64,000 bases of DNA from Dehalococcoidia bacterium. Its GTDB lineage: Bacteria; Chloroflexota; Dehalococcoidia; Tepidiformales; Tepidiformaceae. Made by a program: the position numbers and the translations under genes. Position 1 is the first letter of the stretch; every line of letters begins with the position of its first letter. Below are positions 26,042 to 34,954 of the stretch, one piece after another. The notes beneath the pieces are model-generated. The model was not told where the DNA came from. It did no database searches and saw only the letters and a program-made list of their open reading frames with translations. The DNA lies in the NCBI GenBank assembly GCA_022824925.1, contig JAJDYW010000019.1, positions 37,723 through 101,722 of the forward strand. Reading direction: 5' to 3'.

Positions 26042-27319
26042 ATGACGGACGATGGCGGCATGCGCGCCCTTCTCGACGGCATCCGCGTGCTCGACTTCAC
26101 GCGCCACCTGGCGGGAGCGGGCTCGACCCGCATCCTCGCGACGCTGGGCGCGGAGATCCTGCGGATCGAGTGGCCGCACCCGCCCGCGCTCGACTTCCTG
26201 CGGCTCTCGGGCCCGCACGCCGACGGGCGGCCGGGGATGAACCGGGGCGGCTTCTTCGCGCAGATCAACGTGGGCAAGCGCAGCGTCGCCATCGACATGT
26301 CGACGGACGCGGGGAAGGACCTCGCGCGGGAGCTGATCCCGCACTGCGACGTGATCGCGGAGAGCTTCTCGCCGGGGGTGATGAAGCGCTGGGGGCTCGA
26401 CTACGAGGCGGTGCGGGCCATCCGCCCGGACATCATCTACCTGTCCGCCTCGGGGTTCGGTCAGACCGGCCCGTACGCGGGCTACCGATCGGTGGGGCCG
26501 ACGGCGCAGGCGTACAGCGGCCTGACGGCGACCTCGGGCCTGCCGGACCGGGAGCCCGCGGGCTGGGGCTTCTCCTACATGGACCACATGGGCGCGGTGA
26601 TGAACGCGGCCGCCATCCTGATGGGGCTGGAGCGGCGGCGGGCGACGGGCGAGGGCGAGTTCTTCGACGCCGGGCAGAGCCAGCACGGGTGCGCGCTGCT
26701 CGGGCCGATGCTGCTGGACGTCTCCCTGAACGGCTCGCAGGTGCGCCCGCGCGGGAACCACGACCTGTACGGGAACTTCTGCCCGAACAACGCCTATCGC
26801 TGCCGCGGCGAGGACTCGTGGCTGGCCATCTCCGTGCGCGAGCCCGGGGAGTGGGCAGCGCTCTGCGCGGTGATGGGGGCGGACGATCTCGCGGGGCGGC
26901 AGGAGCTCGCGACGCTCGCGGGGCGGCTCACGCACGAGAGCGAGATCGACGCCCGCATCCGGGCGTGGGCGCTGCCCCGGGACGCGCGCGAGGCGACGGT
27001 GGCGCTGCAGGAGGCGGGCATACCGGCGGGGCTCGCGCAGACGGTCGAGGACAAGGTGCAGCGCGACCCGCAGCTCGCCTTCCGGGGGTTGTACACGACG
27101 CTCGACGACCCCGTCCTCGGGGAGCGCCGCTACGAGGACGTGCCCGTGCGGATCGATGGCTTCGACGTGGGCGTGACCACCCCATCGCCCTGGCTCGGGG
27201 CGGATACGCGCGACGTGCTCCGGGAGCTGCTCGGCTACTCCGAGGAGCGCCTGGAGCAGCTCAAGGCGGACGCGATCATCGACGACGCGATCACGCTGGA
27301 GGAGGCGCGGGGAGCATGA
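26042..27319 (+). CDS. CaiB/BaiF CoA-transferase lacking the catalytic Asp
   Basis: A 425-residue class III CoA-transferase family protein. It starts IRVLDFTRHLAGAGSTRILATL and has LSASGFGQTGPYAGYRS and GDDLAGRQELA-type segments in the expected places. At the normal catalytic Asp (five residues after the VD/FD) it has Gln214 (FFDAGQSQHG), so it is probably not catalytic alone. The next gene, which overlaps by ATGA, has the Asp, suggesting a heteromeric enzyme with this as the non-catalytic subunit. The substrate is unknown. Confidence 0.88.
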   Translation: MTDDGGMRALLDGIRVLDFTRHLAGAGSTRILATLGAEILRIEWPHPPALDFLRLSGPHADGRPGMNRGGFFAQINVGKRSVAIDMSTDAGKDLARELIPHCDVIAESFSPGVMKRWGLDYEAVRAIRPDIIYLSASGFGQTGPYAGYRSVGPTAQAYSGLTATSGLPDREPAGWGFSYMDHMGAVMNAAAILMGLERRRATGEGEFFDAGQSQHGCALLGPMLLDVSLNGSQVRPRGNHDLYGNFCPNNAYRCRGEDSWLAISVREPGEWAALCAVMGADDLAGRQELATLAGRLTHESEIDARIRAWALPRDAREATVALQEAGIPAGLAQTVEDKVQRDPQLAFRGLYTTLDDPVLGERRYEDVPVRIDGFDVGVTTPSPWLGADTRDVLRELLGYSEERLEQLKADAIIDDAITLEEARGA

Positions 27320-28494
27320 ACCGCACGCTGGAGCACCTGACGATCGTGGAGCTGGCGGGGCCGCGCACGGAGTGGGCGGGGAAGCTCTTCGCGCAGGCGG
27401 GGGCGCGGGTCGTGCTGGTCGAGCCGCCGGGCGGGGCGGAGACGCGGGGCTACGCGCCCTGGTTCCACGGGCGCGAGGACGCCGAGTCGAGCCTCCACTT
27501 CTGGCACTACAACACCGACAAGGAGAGCGCCGTCCTCGACCTCGCCGGCGACGAGGGGCGGGCGGCGTTCCTGGCGCTCCTGGGGGAGGCGGACGTGCTC
27601 CTGGACGGGAGCGCACCCGGGGAGCTGGCAGAGGCGGGGTTGACGCGCGAGGCGATCGCGCGGGCGAACGAGCGGCTCGTCCACGTCGCGCTGACGCCGT
27701 TCGGGCAGGAAGGGCCGATGGCCGGCTGGAAGGGGAGCGACCTCGTCCACCAGGCGCTGGGCGGGCAGATGATGATGAACGGCTACGACGACATGCCGGC
27801 GAGCCCGCCCGTGAACGGCCAGGGGAACCAGGCCGGGCACATGGCGGGAAGCTGGGCCTTCATCGCGGCGCTGGCGGCGCTGCAGGCGGGGAAGGGCGCG
27901 TTCGTCGACCTGTCCGTCCACGACGCCTGCGCGGGCATGACCGAGAACGCCCTGCCCCAGTACGACTACACGGGGAAGGTGGTCACGCGGCGCACGGGGC
28001 GCCACGCGAGCGTCGCCCCGACGCCTCCCTGGCAGCACCGCGCGAGAGACGGGCGCTACATCAACGCCCAACTCGTGAACGTGAGCCCGCGGGCCTGGGA
28101 GGGGCTCGTCTCGTGGCTGGACGAGCACGGCATGGCCGAGGACCTGACCGACCCGAAGTACTTCGTCCCGGAGATCTTCCGGGAGGAAGCGGTCCACATC
28201 TCGGAGGTCATCGGGAGGTTCGTGGCGACGAAGACGGCGGACGAGATCTTCCACGGCGCGCAGGCGCGGGCGCTCATCTTCAGCGCCATCCTCAACCCGG
28301 AGGACCTGCTGGACGACCCCCACCTGGCGGCGCGCGACTTCTGGATCGAGCTGGACCAGGGGGAGCCGGAGGGGATGTTGCGGTACGCCGGCAGCGCGTT
28401 CGTCGCACAGAACTCGGAGGTGCGTCCGCGGCGGCGCGCCCCGCGCCTCGACGAGCACGGCCCGGCCATCCGCGGAAAGGCGGCGGAGGGATGA
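27316..28494 (+). CDS. CaiB/BaiF CoA-transferase, catalytic partner
   Basis: A 392-residue class III CoA-transferase beginning MNRTLEHLTIVELAG. The catalytic Asp is present at 203 in FVDLSVHDACAG. It starts inside the stop of the previous gene (ATGA) and its own stop overlaps the DUF35 gene start, so translation is coupled. The pair resembles heterodimeric class III transferases of aromatic and terpenoid degradation in which only one subunit is catalytic; that reading is inferred. It probably activates a carboxylic acid as its CoA thioester for the rest of the operon. Confidence 0.88.
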   Translation: MNRTLEHLTIVELAGPRTEWAGKLFAQAGARVVLVEPPGGAETRGYAPWFHGREDAESSLHFWHYNTDKESAVLDLAGDEGRAAFLALLGEADVLLDGSAPGELAEAGLTREAIARANERLVHVALTPFGQEGPMAGWKGSDLVHQALGGQMMMNGYDDMPASPPVNGQGNQAGHMAGSWAFIAALAALQAGKGAFVDLSVHDACAGMTENALPQYDYTGKVVTRRTGRHASVAPTPPWQHRARDGRYINAQLVNVSPRAWEGLVSWLDEHGMAEDLTDPKYFVPEIFREEAVHISEVIGRFVATKTADEIFHGAQARALIFSAILNPEDLLDDPHLAARDFWIELDQGEPEGMLRYAGSAFVAQNSEVRPRRRAPRLDEHGPAIRGKAAEG

Positions 28495-28925
28495 CCGGGG
28501 AGGGCGCGCCCGTGACCAAGCCCGTCCCCGTCCCGGATGCGATCACGGCGCCCTTCTGGGAGGCGGCCAACCGGGGCGTGCTCGCGATCCAGCACTGCGG
28601 GGACTGCGACACCTCCATTCACCCTCCGGCAGCGCTCTGCCCGGACTGCCAGAGTCCGGCCCTCGCGTTCCGGGAGGTGAGCGGCCGGGGGCGCGTCTAC
28701 ACGCACACGATCGTGCGGGACAACGTCACGCAGGGGTTCGCGCGGGACGAGCCGTACGTGATCGGCATCATCGAGCTGGCCGAGCAGGAGCGGCTCCTGC
28801 TGATCGCCAACGTGGTCGGGGTCGCGCTCGAGGACGTGCGCGTGGGGATGCCGGTGCGCGTCACCTTCGAGCGGCTGACGGAGTCGATCGCGCTGCCCCA
28901 GTTCGAGCCGGACGAGGGGGACTGA
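28491..28925 (+). CDS. DUF35 zinc-ribbon/OB-fold protein
   Basis: A 144-residue protein with a rubredoxin-like zinc ribbon, CGDCDTSIHPPAALCPDC, followed by an OB-fold domain containing GRGRVYTHTIV and a terminal VTFERL. DUF35 proteins bind acyl-CoA and act as partners of thiolase-like proteins, as in the ChsH-Ltp2 steroid side-chain aldolase and archaeal HMG-CoA synthase complexes. Here it directly precedes a thiolase-like gene (stop and GTG abut). It starts with an ATGA overlap with the upstream gene. Confidence 0.92.
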   Translation: MTGEGAPVTKPVPVPDAITAPFWEAANRGVLAIQHCGDCDTSIHPPAALCPDCQSPALAFREVSGRGRVYTHTIVRDNVTQGFARDEPYVIGIIELAEQERLLLIANVVGVALEDVRVGMPVRVTFERLTESIALPQFEPDEGD

Positions 28926-30116
28926 GTGGTCGGCGAGCTCTCGGGCAAGGCGGCGATCGTGGGGCTGGGCTACTCGAAGCTGGAGCGGCGCTCGCCCCGG
29001 CCGCTGGCGCACTTCGCGCGCGAGGCCGCCCATGCCGCCATCGCCGACGCCGGCCTGCGGGTCGAGGACATCGACGGGCTCGGGACAATCCCGAACATCG
29101 CGGCCTACGGGAACACGGGCGACCTCGAAGGCATCGACATCGTGTCGGTGCCGAACATGATCCGGATGCTGGGGCGGGAACGCGGCATCCGCTGGCACGT
29201 CCAGACGCCGGGGCTCTGCCCGGACACGATCATCGCCGCGGCGGCGGCGGTGGCTGCGGGGGCGTGCGACTACGCGCTCGTCTGGCGGGCGGTGAACGTG
29301 CCCAAGGGGCGCTACAGCGACTTCTCGCGGGCGGAGGCGCGCGGGGAGCACCAGTTCCGTGCGCCCTACGGCTTCACCATGCCCGCCGCCTGGCAATCGG
29401 TGGCCCTGCGGAAGTACATGCACGACCACGGCTCGACGCGCGAGGACATGGCCGCGTTCGTCGTGCAGAACCGGAAGAACACGCAGCTCAACCCGAAGGC
29501 GTACTGGCACGGCACGCCCCTGACCGTCGAGGAGTACCTCGAGGCGCCGATGGTGGCCGATCCGTTCTGCCTGTACGACTGCGACATCCCCGTGGACGGC
29601 TGCGTGGCGGTCGTGCTGGCGAGCGCCGAGCGCGCGCGCGACCTCGCGCAGCCGCCCGCCTACCTCACCGGCTACGCCCAGACCACCTGGCCGACGCGGG
29701 GCGGGTTCACCGACTCGGAGCACCTGTGGGAGGGCGCGGCGGCGATGGGCGAGAAGCTGTGGGCCTCGGCGGGGCTGGGGCCGGGCGACATGGACGTGGC
29801 GATGCTCTACGACGGCTTCAGCGTCTTCCTGTACGTCTGGCTGGAGGGGCTGGGGTTCGTGCCGCGGGGCGAGGCGGCGAGCTACATCGCCTCGGGGGCG
29901 ACGGCCCTCGACGGGGAGCTGCCCCTGAACACGTCGGGCTGCTCGCTGGGGGAGGGGCGCCTGCACGGGATGGCCCAGGTCAGCGAGGCGGTCCTGCAGG
30001 TCATGGGGCGGGCGGAGGGGCGCCAGATCGAGGGCGCCGCCCACGCGGTCGCGACAGTGGGGGCGGGCACGCTCGCCAGCGGCGGGCTCATCTTCAGCAG
30101 GGAGGCACGGGCATGA
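28926..30116 (+). CDS. Thiolase-like protein (Ltp2/SCP2-thiolase type)
   Basis: A 396-residue thiolase-fold protein. It opens GKAAIVGLGYSKLERRSPRP, has DIDGLGTIPNI and the CPDTIIAAAAAVAAGACDY substrate-side segment, and ends with the thiolase CSLGEGRLHGMAQVSEAV region. It follows the DUF35 gene directly, the same pairing as Ltp2-ChsH2, where the product is a retro-aldolase that removes a CoA-linked side chain; other such pairs make or break carbon-carbon bonds. GTG start at 28926, immediately after the DUF35 TGA. The thiolase Cys at the usual N-terminal site is not evident. Confidence 0.85.
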   Translation: MVGELSGKAAIVGLGYSKLERRSPRPLAHFAREAAHAAIADAGLRVEDIDGLGTIPNIAAYGNTGDLEGIDIVSVPNMIRMLGRERGIRWHVQTPGLCPDTIIAAAAAVAAGACDYALVWRAVNVPKGRYSDFSRAEARGEHQFRAPYGFTMPAAWQSVALRKYMHDHGSTREDMAAFVVQNRKNTQLNPKAYWHGTPLTVEEYLEAPMVADPFCLYDCDIPVDGCVAVVLASAERARDLAQPPAYLTGYAQTTWPTRGGFTDSEHLWEGAAAMGEKLWASAGLGPGDMDVAMLYDGFSVFLYVWLEGLGFVPRGEAASYIASGATALDGELPLNTSGCSLGEGRLHGMAQVSEAVLQVMGRAEGRQIEGAAHAVATVGAGTLASGGLIFSREARA

Positions 30117-30955
30117 AGTTCGGAACGGTTATCCACGGCATCCGCGGGGACGCGCTCATCGGGGCGGCGCGGAAGGCGGAGGAGCTCGGGTTCGAGTCGC
30201 TGTGGCGGCCCGACCACCTCATCTTCCCGCCCGAGCTGCCCGCGACCTACCCGTACGCCGAAGACGGACAGGCGCCGCTCGACCCGCGCACGCCGTTCAT
30301 GGACGGCCTCACGGTCTTCACCTACATCGCCTCGCACACGACCACGATCCGTTTCGGGACGGCGGTCTTCGTTCTGCCCTTGCGCGAGCCGGTGCAGACG
30401 GCGAAGCGGGTGGCGGACCTCGACTACCTGACGCGCGGCCGCGTCATCTTCGGCATCGGCGCCGGGTGGCTGGAGGAGGAGTTCGACCAGGTCGGGCTCG
30501 ACTTCCACACGCGGGGGGCGCGCACGGACGAGTGCATCCAGATGCTGCGGACGCTGTGGACGGATCCCGAGCCCGAGTTCCACGGGACGCACTACGACCT
30601 CGGGCCGGCGGTGTTCGAACCGAAGCCGTTCCAGAAGCCGCACCCGCCCATTCTCGTCGGCGGGGAGACACCCGCCGCCCTGCGCCGCGCGGCGCGCTAC
30701 GGGGACGGCTGGTACGCCCTTCGCCACACCCCGGAGAGCGCCCGCGAGCACGTCGCGAGGCTCATGGAGCTGCGGGAGCGGTACGGCCGCGCGGACGCGC
30801 CCTTCGACGTGACCATCAACGGCTCGCCGTCGATCACGCGGGAGGAGGTGGCGGCGCTGGAGGAGGCGGGGGTGAACCGCATCGTGGTGACGCTGTGGCG
30901 TTCCTCGCGCGACGCGATCGCATCGATGGAGGCGTTCGCCGAGCGCGTCTTCTGA
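30113..30955 (+). CDS. LLM-class F420-dependent oxidoreductase
   Basis: A 280-residue luciferase-like enzyme beginning MKFGTVIHGIRGDALIGAA. Motifs are GFESLWRPDHLIFP, RFGTAVFVLPLREPVQTAKR and LTRGRVIFGIGAGWLEEEFD, then HPPILVGGETPAALRRAARYGDGW. The start overlaps the thiolase stop (ATGA). It closes the operon and may oxidise or reduce the substrate of the preceding enzymes with F420. The neighbouring FO synthase supports F420 over FMN. Confidence 0.87.
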   Translation: MKFGTVIHGIRGDALIGAARKAEELGFESLWRPDHLIFPPELPATYPYAEDGQAPLDPRTPFMDGLTVFTYIASHTTTIRFGTAVFVLPLREPVQTAKRVADLDYLTRGRVIFGIGAGWLEEEFDQVGLDFHTRGARTDECIQMLRTLWTDPEPEFHGTHYDLGPAVFEPKPFQKPHPPILVGGETPAALRRAARYGDGWYALRHTPESAREHVARLMELRERYGRADAPFDVTINGSPSITREEVAALEEAGVNRIVVTLWRSSRDAIASMEAFAERVF

Positions 30956-31060
30956 GCACGGCGGAAGCGCCCGGGAACGGGACGGTCTCCGCCGCAAGGG
31001 GTGGACCGGTCATCCCCGGGAGACCTCCGGGGGCCGAGGGGCCGTTCAGCAGGCGCGTGC

Positions 31061-31066
31061 TACACT
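31061..31066 (+). promoter_or_regulatory. -10 box TACACT for the amidohydrolase gene
   Basis: TACACT lies 28 bases before the ATG at 31095, with no clear -35. The gap before it (30956-31060) holds a short GC-rich dyad (CCCCGG at 31014-31019 and CCGGGG at 31027-31032) that could end the upstream operon. Confidence 0.35.
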
Positions 31067-31094
31067 CTGCCCACCTCCCCTGGCGCTCCCCGAC

Positions 31095-31976
31095 ATGAAG
31101 ATTTTCGACGTTCACATCCACTTCCCCCGCAACTGGGAAAAGCCCGACGAAGACCCGGCGCCGATGATCGATCGGCTGGCCGAAGTCGCGACGGCGGCGG
31201 GTATCACGAAGGGGTGCGTGCTCACGGGCGGGCGCTGGGGCCCCGGCTACGAGCGCGGCATCGAGATCCTGCAGGGCTACCCGGACCTGTTCGTGCCGGT
31301 CGCGGTGATCGACCCCGAGGTGATCGGGCGCGAGGAGGTCGAAGAGCTGCACGCGATGGGCTACCGGGGGCTGAAGCTGATCGGCGTGGCGCGCCGCTAC
31401 GACGACCCGGACTACCTCCCCGCCTACGGCGCGGCCGAGCGGCTGGGGATGCCCGTCCTGTACCACCTGGGCGTCATCGGCGGGGGCATCGACTACTCGA
31501 TCACGCACCCGCGGCGCGACCCCCAGGCTGCGGCGATGTTCCGGCGCATGCAGGAGATGCGGGGCCGCTTCCCGATGCGCGACGTCTCCGCGGAGCGCAT
31601 GTCGCCGGTCCACCTGGACACGATCGCGCAACGCTTCCCCGACCTGCGCATCATCGGGGCGCACCTGGGGAACCAGGGGAACTACCAGTTCACCGCCTCC
31701 GTGGCGCGCTGGCGCTCGAACGTGTACTTCGACATGAGCGGGGGCGAGACGATCGAGCGGCATGCCGTGGAGGAGGGCCTGATCGGCCGGGAGATCGGCA
31801 TCGAGAAGCTGATCTTCGGGTCGGACTGCGGGATGGACGACATCCAGGAGCACATCGATCGCTTCGAGGCGATCTACGACCAGCTCGAGCTCTCCGAGGG
31901 GGACCGGGAGCGCCTCTGGTGGCGCAACGGGGCCGAGATCTACGGGTTCGAGGAGCCCACCCTGGCGGAGGAGTAG
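31095..31976 (+). CDS. Amidohydrolase-family (ACMSD-like) metal enzyme
   Basis: A 293-residue TIM-barrel enzyme of the amidohydrolase_2 (PF04909) type. The metal motif is FDVHIHF at the start; later come a YHLGV, a GAHLGN and a FGSDCGMDD motif that place the remaining His and Asp ligands. Members decarboxylate or hydrolyse small cyclic acids and often occur with acyl-CoA or aromatic catabolism genes. Substrate unknown. The ATG at 31095 follows a TACACT box by 28 bases. Confidence 0.85.
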   Translation: MKIFDVHIHFPRNWEKPDEDPAPMIDRLAEVATAAGITKGCVLTGGRWGPGYERGIEILQGYPDLFVPVAVIDPEVIGREEVEELHAMGYRGLKLIGVARRYDDPDYLPAYGAAERLGMPVLYHLGVIGGGIDYSITHPRRDPQAAAMFRRMQEMRGRFPMRDVSAERMSPVHLDTIAQRFPDLRIIGAHLGNQGNYQFTASVARWRSNVYFDMSGGETIERHAVEEGLIGREIGIEKLIFGSDCGMDDIQEHIDRFEAIYDQLELSEGDRERLWWRNGAEIYGFEEPTLAEE

Positions 31977-32060
31977 ACCCTGGAAGCGGAAGCGCAGGCC
32001 GGACCGACCAGCCCCGCGCTCGGCGCGACGGGGCGCGCGCTCCTGCTCGGCGGGCTGGCC

Positions 32061-32774
32061 ATGGCCGGTCTCGCCTTCTACCTGAACCTGCGACCGGAGC
32101 AGCACTGGATCCTGGCGCTCACGGCGGTGATCGCGGGGATCGCGGTCGAGAGCTCCGTGCGCAGCCATCCGGAGTGGCGGGGCGGCCCCTTCGGGGCGCT
32201 CAGCTACGCCCTCCTGCCCATGCTGGCCGTGCTGGCCGCGGGCCTGTTCATCGACGAGGCGGTGGAGGGCTACGGGCGCCTGGCGGCGGGGCTGGCGGCA
32301 GGGGCCGCGACAGGCCTCCTCCTCTTCGCCGAGTACCACGCGATCGCGCCGGGGCGGCCGCTGTTCGGGCCGACGCGGCTCGTCCTCGCGGTCGTCACCT
32401 ACCTGACGGCGCTGGCGATGTTCACGGTGTTCTTCACGCAGGACCTGAACCTGCCCGCCTCCGCCGCGGCGGTGGGGGGGCTGAGCTTCGCGCTGGCGCT
32501 GGACCTGCTGCGGGAGAGCCGGGGGCGGGGCGCGTCCTCGCTGCTGGCGGCGCTGGCGATCGGCATCTCCCTGGCCGAGCTGCGCATCGCCCTCTACTAC
32601 TTCCCCCTGGACGACCTGCTGACGGGCGCACTCATGATCATCGGGTTCTACGTGGCCACGGGGCTGGTCCACCACCTGCTCGACGAGGATCTGACGCCCT
32701 CCACCATCGCCGAGTACTTCGTCGTCTCCGGGGTGAGCGCGGCCGTCGTGATCGTCGCGCGGCAGTTCCTGTAG
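32061..32774 (+). CDS. Polytopic membrane protein of unknown function
   Basis: A 237-residue protein with about seven membrane helices and short loops; one conserved-looking acidic stretch is YFPLDDLLTGALMIIGFY. The ATG at 32061 is the first ATG. An in-frame CTG at 31980 would add 27 residues and complete a first helix (ALLLGGLAMAGLAFYL), so the true start may be that or another rare codon. The gene sits between the amidohydrolase and exonuclease III genes on the same strand. No family is recognised. Confidence 0.65.
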   Translation: MAGLAFYLNLRPEQHWILALTAVIAGIAVESSVRSHPEWRGGPFGALSYALLPMLAVLAAGLFIDEAVEGYGRLAAGLAAGAATGLLLFAEYHAIAPGRPLFGPTRLVLAVVTYLTALAMFTVFFTQDLNLPASAAAVGGLSFALALDLLRESRGRGASSLLAALAIGISLAELRIALYYFPLDDLLTGALMIIGFYVATGLVHHLLDEDLTPSTIAEYFVVSGVSAAVVIVARQFL

Positions 32775-32778
32775 CCGC

Positions 32779-33549
32779 ATGACCCTCCGAATCTGCTCCT
32801 GGAACGTGAACGGCCTTCGCGCGGCGCTGCGCACGGGCGACTTCCAGGCATGGCTGGACGGGACGGCGCCCGACATCGCCGGGCTACAGGAGGTGAAGGC
32901 GCGCCCCGAGCAGGTCGACGAACACCCCTGGCTGGACGCCGGGTACGAGGCGACGTGGCACTCCGCCGAGGAGGCCGGCTACAGCGGCGCCCTGCTGCTG
33001 ACGAAGCGCGCGCCGGCGTCCCTGACGCTGGGGCTGGAAACGCCCGAGTTCGAGCGCGAGGGGCGAGTCATCGAAGCGGACTACGGGGAGTTCGTGCTGC
33101 TCACGTCGTACTTCCCCAACGCGGGGCGAAAGCTGGCCCGGCTCGACTTCAAGCTGGCCTACTACGAGGCCTTCCTGGAGCGCATCGTGGCGCTGCGGGA
33201 GGCGGGCCGCAGCGTCGTCTTCATGGGCGACCTGAACGTGGCCCACGGGGAGATCGACGTGGCCCGCCCGAACCCGAAGGAGACGGGCTTCCTGCCGGTC
33301 GAGCGCGAGTGGGTCGACCGGGTGGTGGCGAGCGGGTTCGTGGACACGTTCCGGGCGCTGCACCCGGACGAGGCCGACGCCTTCAGCTACTGGGACCCGT
33401 GGCGGCAGCGGCGGGAGCGCAACATCGGCTGGCGTATCGACTACGTGTTCGTGAGCGAGGACCTGGCGCCGGCGGTGCGAGGGGCGTTCATCGAGCGCGA
33501 GCAGCTCGGCTCGGACCACTGCCCCGTGGGCATCGAGCTCGACCTCTAG
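32779..33549 (+). CDS. xthA: Exodeoxyribonuclease III
   Basis: A 256-residue AP endonuclease/3'-exonuclease of the ExoIII family. Motifs: RICSWNVNGLRAAL at the start, GLQEVKA with the metal-binding Glu, FMGDLNVAHGEIDVARP (Asp/Asn), and the end motif GSDHCPVGIELDL with Asp-His. It nicks DNA at abasic sites in base excision repair. It is preceded by four bases after the membrane gene stop, and its end overlaps the convergent MFS gene by four bases. Confidence 0.95.
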   Translation: MTLRICSWNVNGLRAALRTGDFQAWLDGTAPDIAGLQEVKARPEQVDEHPWLDAGYEATWHSAEEAGYSGALLLTKRAPASLTLGLETPEFEREGRVIEADYGEFVLLTSYFPNAGRKLARLDFKLAYYEAFLERIVALREAGRSVVFMGDLNVAHGEIDVARPNPKETGFLPVEREWVDRVVASGFVDTFRALHPDEADAFSYWDPWRQRRERNIGWRIDYVFVSEDLAPAVRGAFIEREQLGSDHCPVGIELDL

Positions 33550-34775
33550 CCGGGGGAGGCGCGGGGTCCGGCCGGCGGGGCGCGGGTGAGGGTCTCGCGC
33601 ACGAGCAGGAACATGACGGCGCCGCCGAGCAGCCCGATCCCGCCGGTCGAGGCGGCGGCAGCCCCGAGCGTGAGCACCGCCGCCAGTCCCCCCACCACCG
33701 CCGGGGCGGCGACCGCCCCCACGTCCCCGACCAGGCGCCAGAGGCCGAGGAACTCACCGGCGGCATCGGGCGGCGCGAGGTCGGCGCCGAGGGTCATGAC
33801 GGCGCCGCTCCCGAGGCCGTTCCCGAAGCCGGAGAGGAGTCCCACCAGCAGGAACGTTCCGAAGCTGCCCGCGAGGGGCATGAGGGCGAGGCTGGCCGAG
33901 AGCACGAGCAGGCTGGGCACGATCACCCACTTTCGCCCCCAGCGGTCCATGACCATGCCCACGGGATAGAACATGACCATGTCGATGGCGGAGGCGAGGC
34001 CGAAGATGAGGCCGATCTGGAAGGGATCGAGGTTGATGGAGGTGCCCCAGACGGGGATGAGGAACTGGCGTCCGTGGCGGATGAGGACGAGGGCGATCGC
34101 GACCGAGCCGGCCACGACGAGGCTGCGGCGTTCGGCCATGAGCACGCTGCGCAGGCTCACGCGGTGGCGCTCGGGGGTGCCGGCGTCGCCGGCGCGGGCG
34201 CGGGGGAGGCGGGTGGCGACGAGGATGGCGGCGGCGCCGACGACGATCGCCTGGGCGAAGAACACGGTCTCGAGGCCGCCCGCCTTGCCGAGCGCGCCCC
34301 CGATGATGGGTCCGGCGAAGAACCCGACGCGCGTCACGCCGCCGATGAGGGAGAGGGCGCGGCCGCGGTACTCGACGGGCACGGTCTCGGTCATGTAGGC
34401 GAGGCGGGAGACGTGCCAGAGGGCGAAAGCGACGCCGTTCGCGAGGGTGAGGGTGGCGAGCACCAGGGGGCCCGCGCTGAGGCCCATGGCCACGCCGGTG
34501 GCGGCGGTCAGGACGACGCCGCTGGTCATGGTGAGGCGCCCGCCGAGGCGGCTGGTGAGGAGCCCGGAGGGAACGTCGCCGATCATGGAGCCGGCGCCAC
34601 GGGCGGCGAAGATGAGACCGCTGAGGAAGACGCTCGCGCCCAGCTCTTCGGCGAACTGGGGGATGGCGGGGATGATCATCCACTGGCCGATGCCGAAGAG
34701 CAGGGCCGGCAGATAGACGCCGCCGATTAGGGAGCGGAGGTCGAAACCAGGCGCTCCGCGGGAGACCACGCGCAT
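33546..34775 (-). CDS. MFS transporter
   Basis: A 409-residue major facilitator with twelve predicted helices. The A-motif-like loop LTSRLGGRLTM after helix 2 and the PVEYRGRALSLIGGVTRVG stretch are typical of drug/metabolite exporters. The start has no ribosome site and lies six bases after TAGGCT. Substrate unknown; a role in exporting products of the surrounding catabolic or redox genes cannot be told. It is convergent with xthA. Confidence 0.85.
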   Translation of the reverse strand: MRVVSRGAPGFDLRSLIGGVYLPALLFGIGQWMIIPAIPQFAEELGASVFLSGLIFAARGAGSMIGDVPSGLLTSRLGGRLTMTSGVVLTAATGVAMGLSAGPLVLATLTLANGVAFALWHVSRLAYMTETVPVEYRGRALSLIGGVTRVGFFAGPIIGGALGKAGGLETVFFAQAIVVGAAAILVATRLPRARAGDAGTPERHRVSLRSVLMAERRSLVVAGSVAIALVLIRHGRQFLIPVWGTSINLDPFQIGLIFGLASAIDMVMFYPVGMVMDRWGRKWVIVPSLLVLSASLALMPLAGSFGTFLLVGLLSGFGNGLGSGAVMTLGADLAPPDAAGEFLGLWRLVGDVGAVAAPAVVGGLAAVLTLGAAAASTGGIGLLGGAVMFLLVRETLTRAPPAGPRASPG

Positions 34776-34781
34776 CCGCGC

Positions 34782-34787
34782 AGCCTA
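34782..34787 (-). promoter_or_regulatory. -10 box TAGGCT, leaderless arrangement
   Basis: On the minus strand TAGGCT is followed by six bases (GCGCGG) and the ATG at 34775. No Shine-Dalgarno sequence or -35 is seen. Confidence 0.5.
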
Positions 34788-34852
34788 CCGGTCGGGGGTA
34801 GGGGCGGGGCGCGAGGGTAGCGGGGTGATCGTGTACGCTTCGAAGGCGGCGT

Positions 34853-34929
34853 CGGGGCGTGGCGCAGCCTGGTAGCGCACTTGACTGGGGGTCAAGAGGT
34901 CATCGGTTCAAATCCGGTCGCCCCGACCA
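34853..34929 (+). tRNA. tRNA-Pro (anticodon GGG)
   Basis: A 77-base cloverleaf. Acceptor CGGGGCG pairs with CGCCCCG, the D stem GCGC pairs with GCGC, the anticodon stem CTTGA pairs with TCAAG around the loop CTGGGGG (anticodon GGG), and the T arm ATCGG-TTCAAAT-CCGGT is standard. Discriminator A and an encoded CCA follow. It reads CCC/CCU. A possible -10 (TACGCT, 34834-34839) lies upstream. Its 3' end abuts an orphan antitoxin gene, a usual site for integrated elements. Confidence 0.96.
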
Positions 34930-34954
34930 ACACAACCCCTTTCCTGGACCCTTG

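Noticed and set aside
31010..31035. Strong terminator after the F420 oxidoreductase operon
   Set aside because: The dyad has only six-base arms and no T-run. It is noted within the promoter entry but not called.
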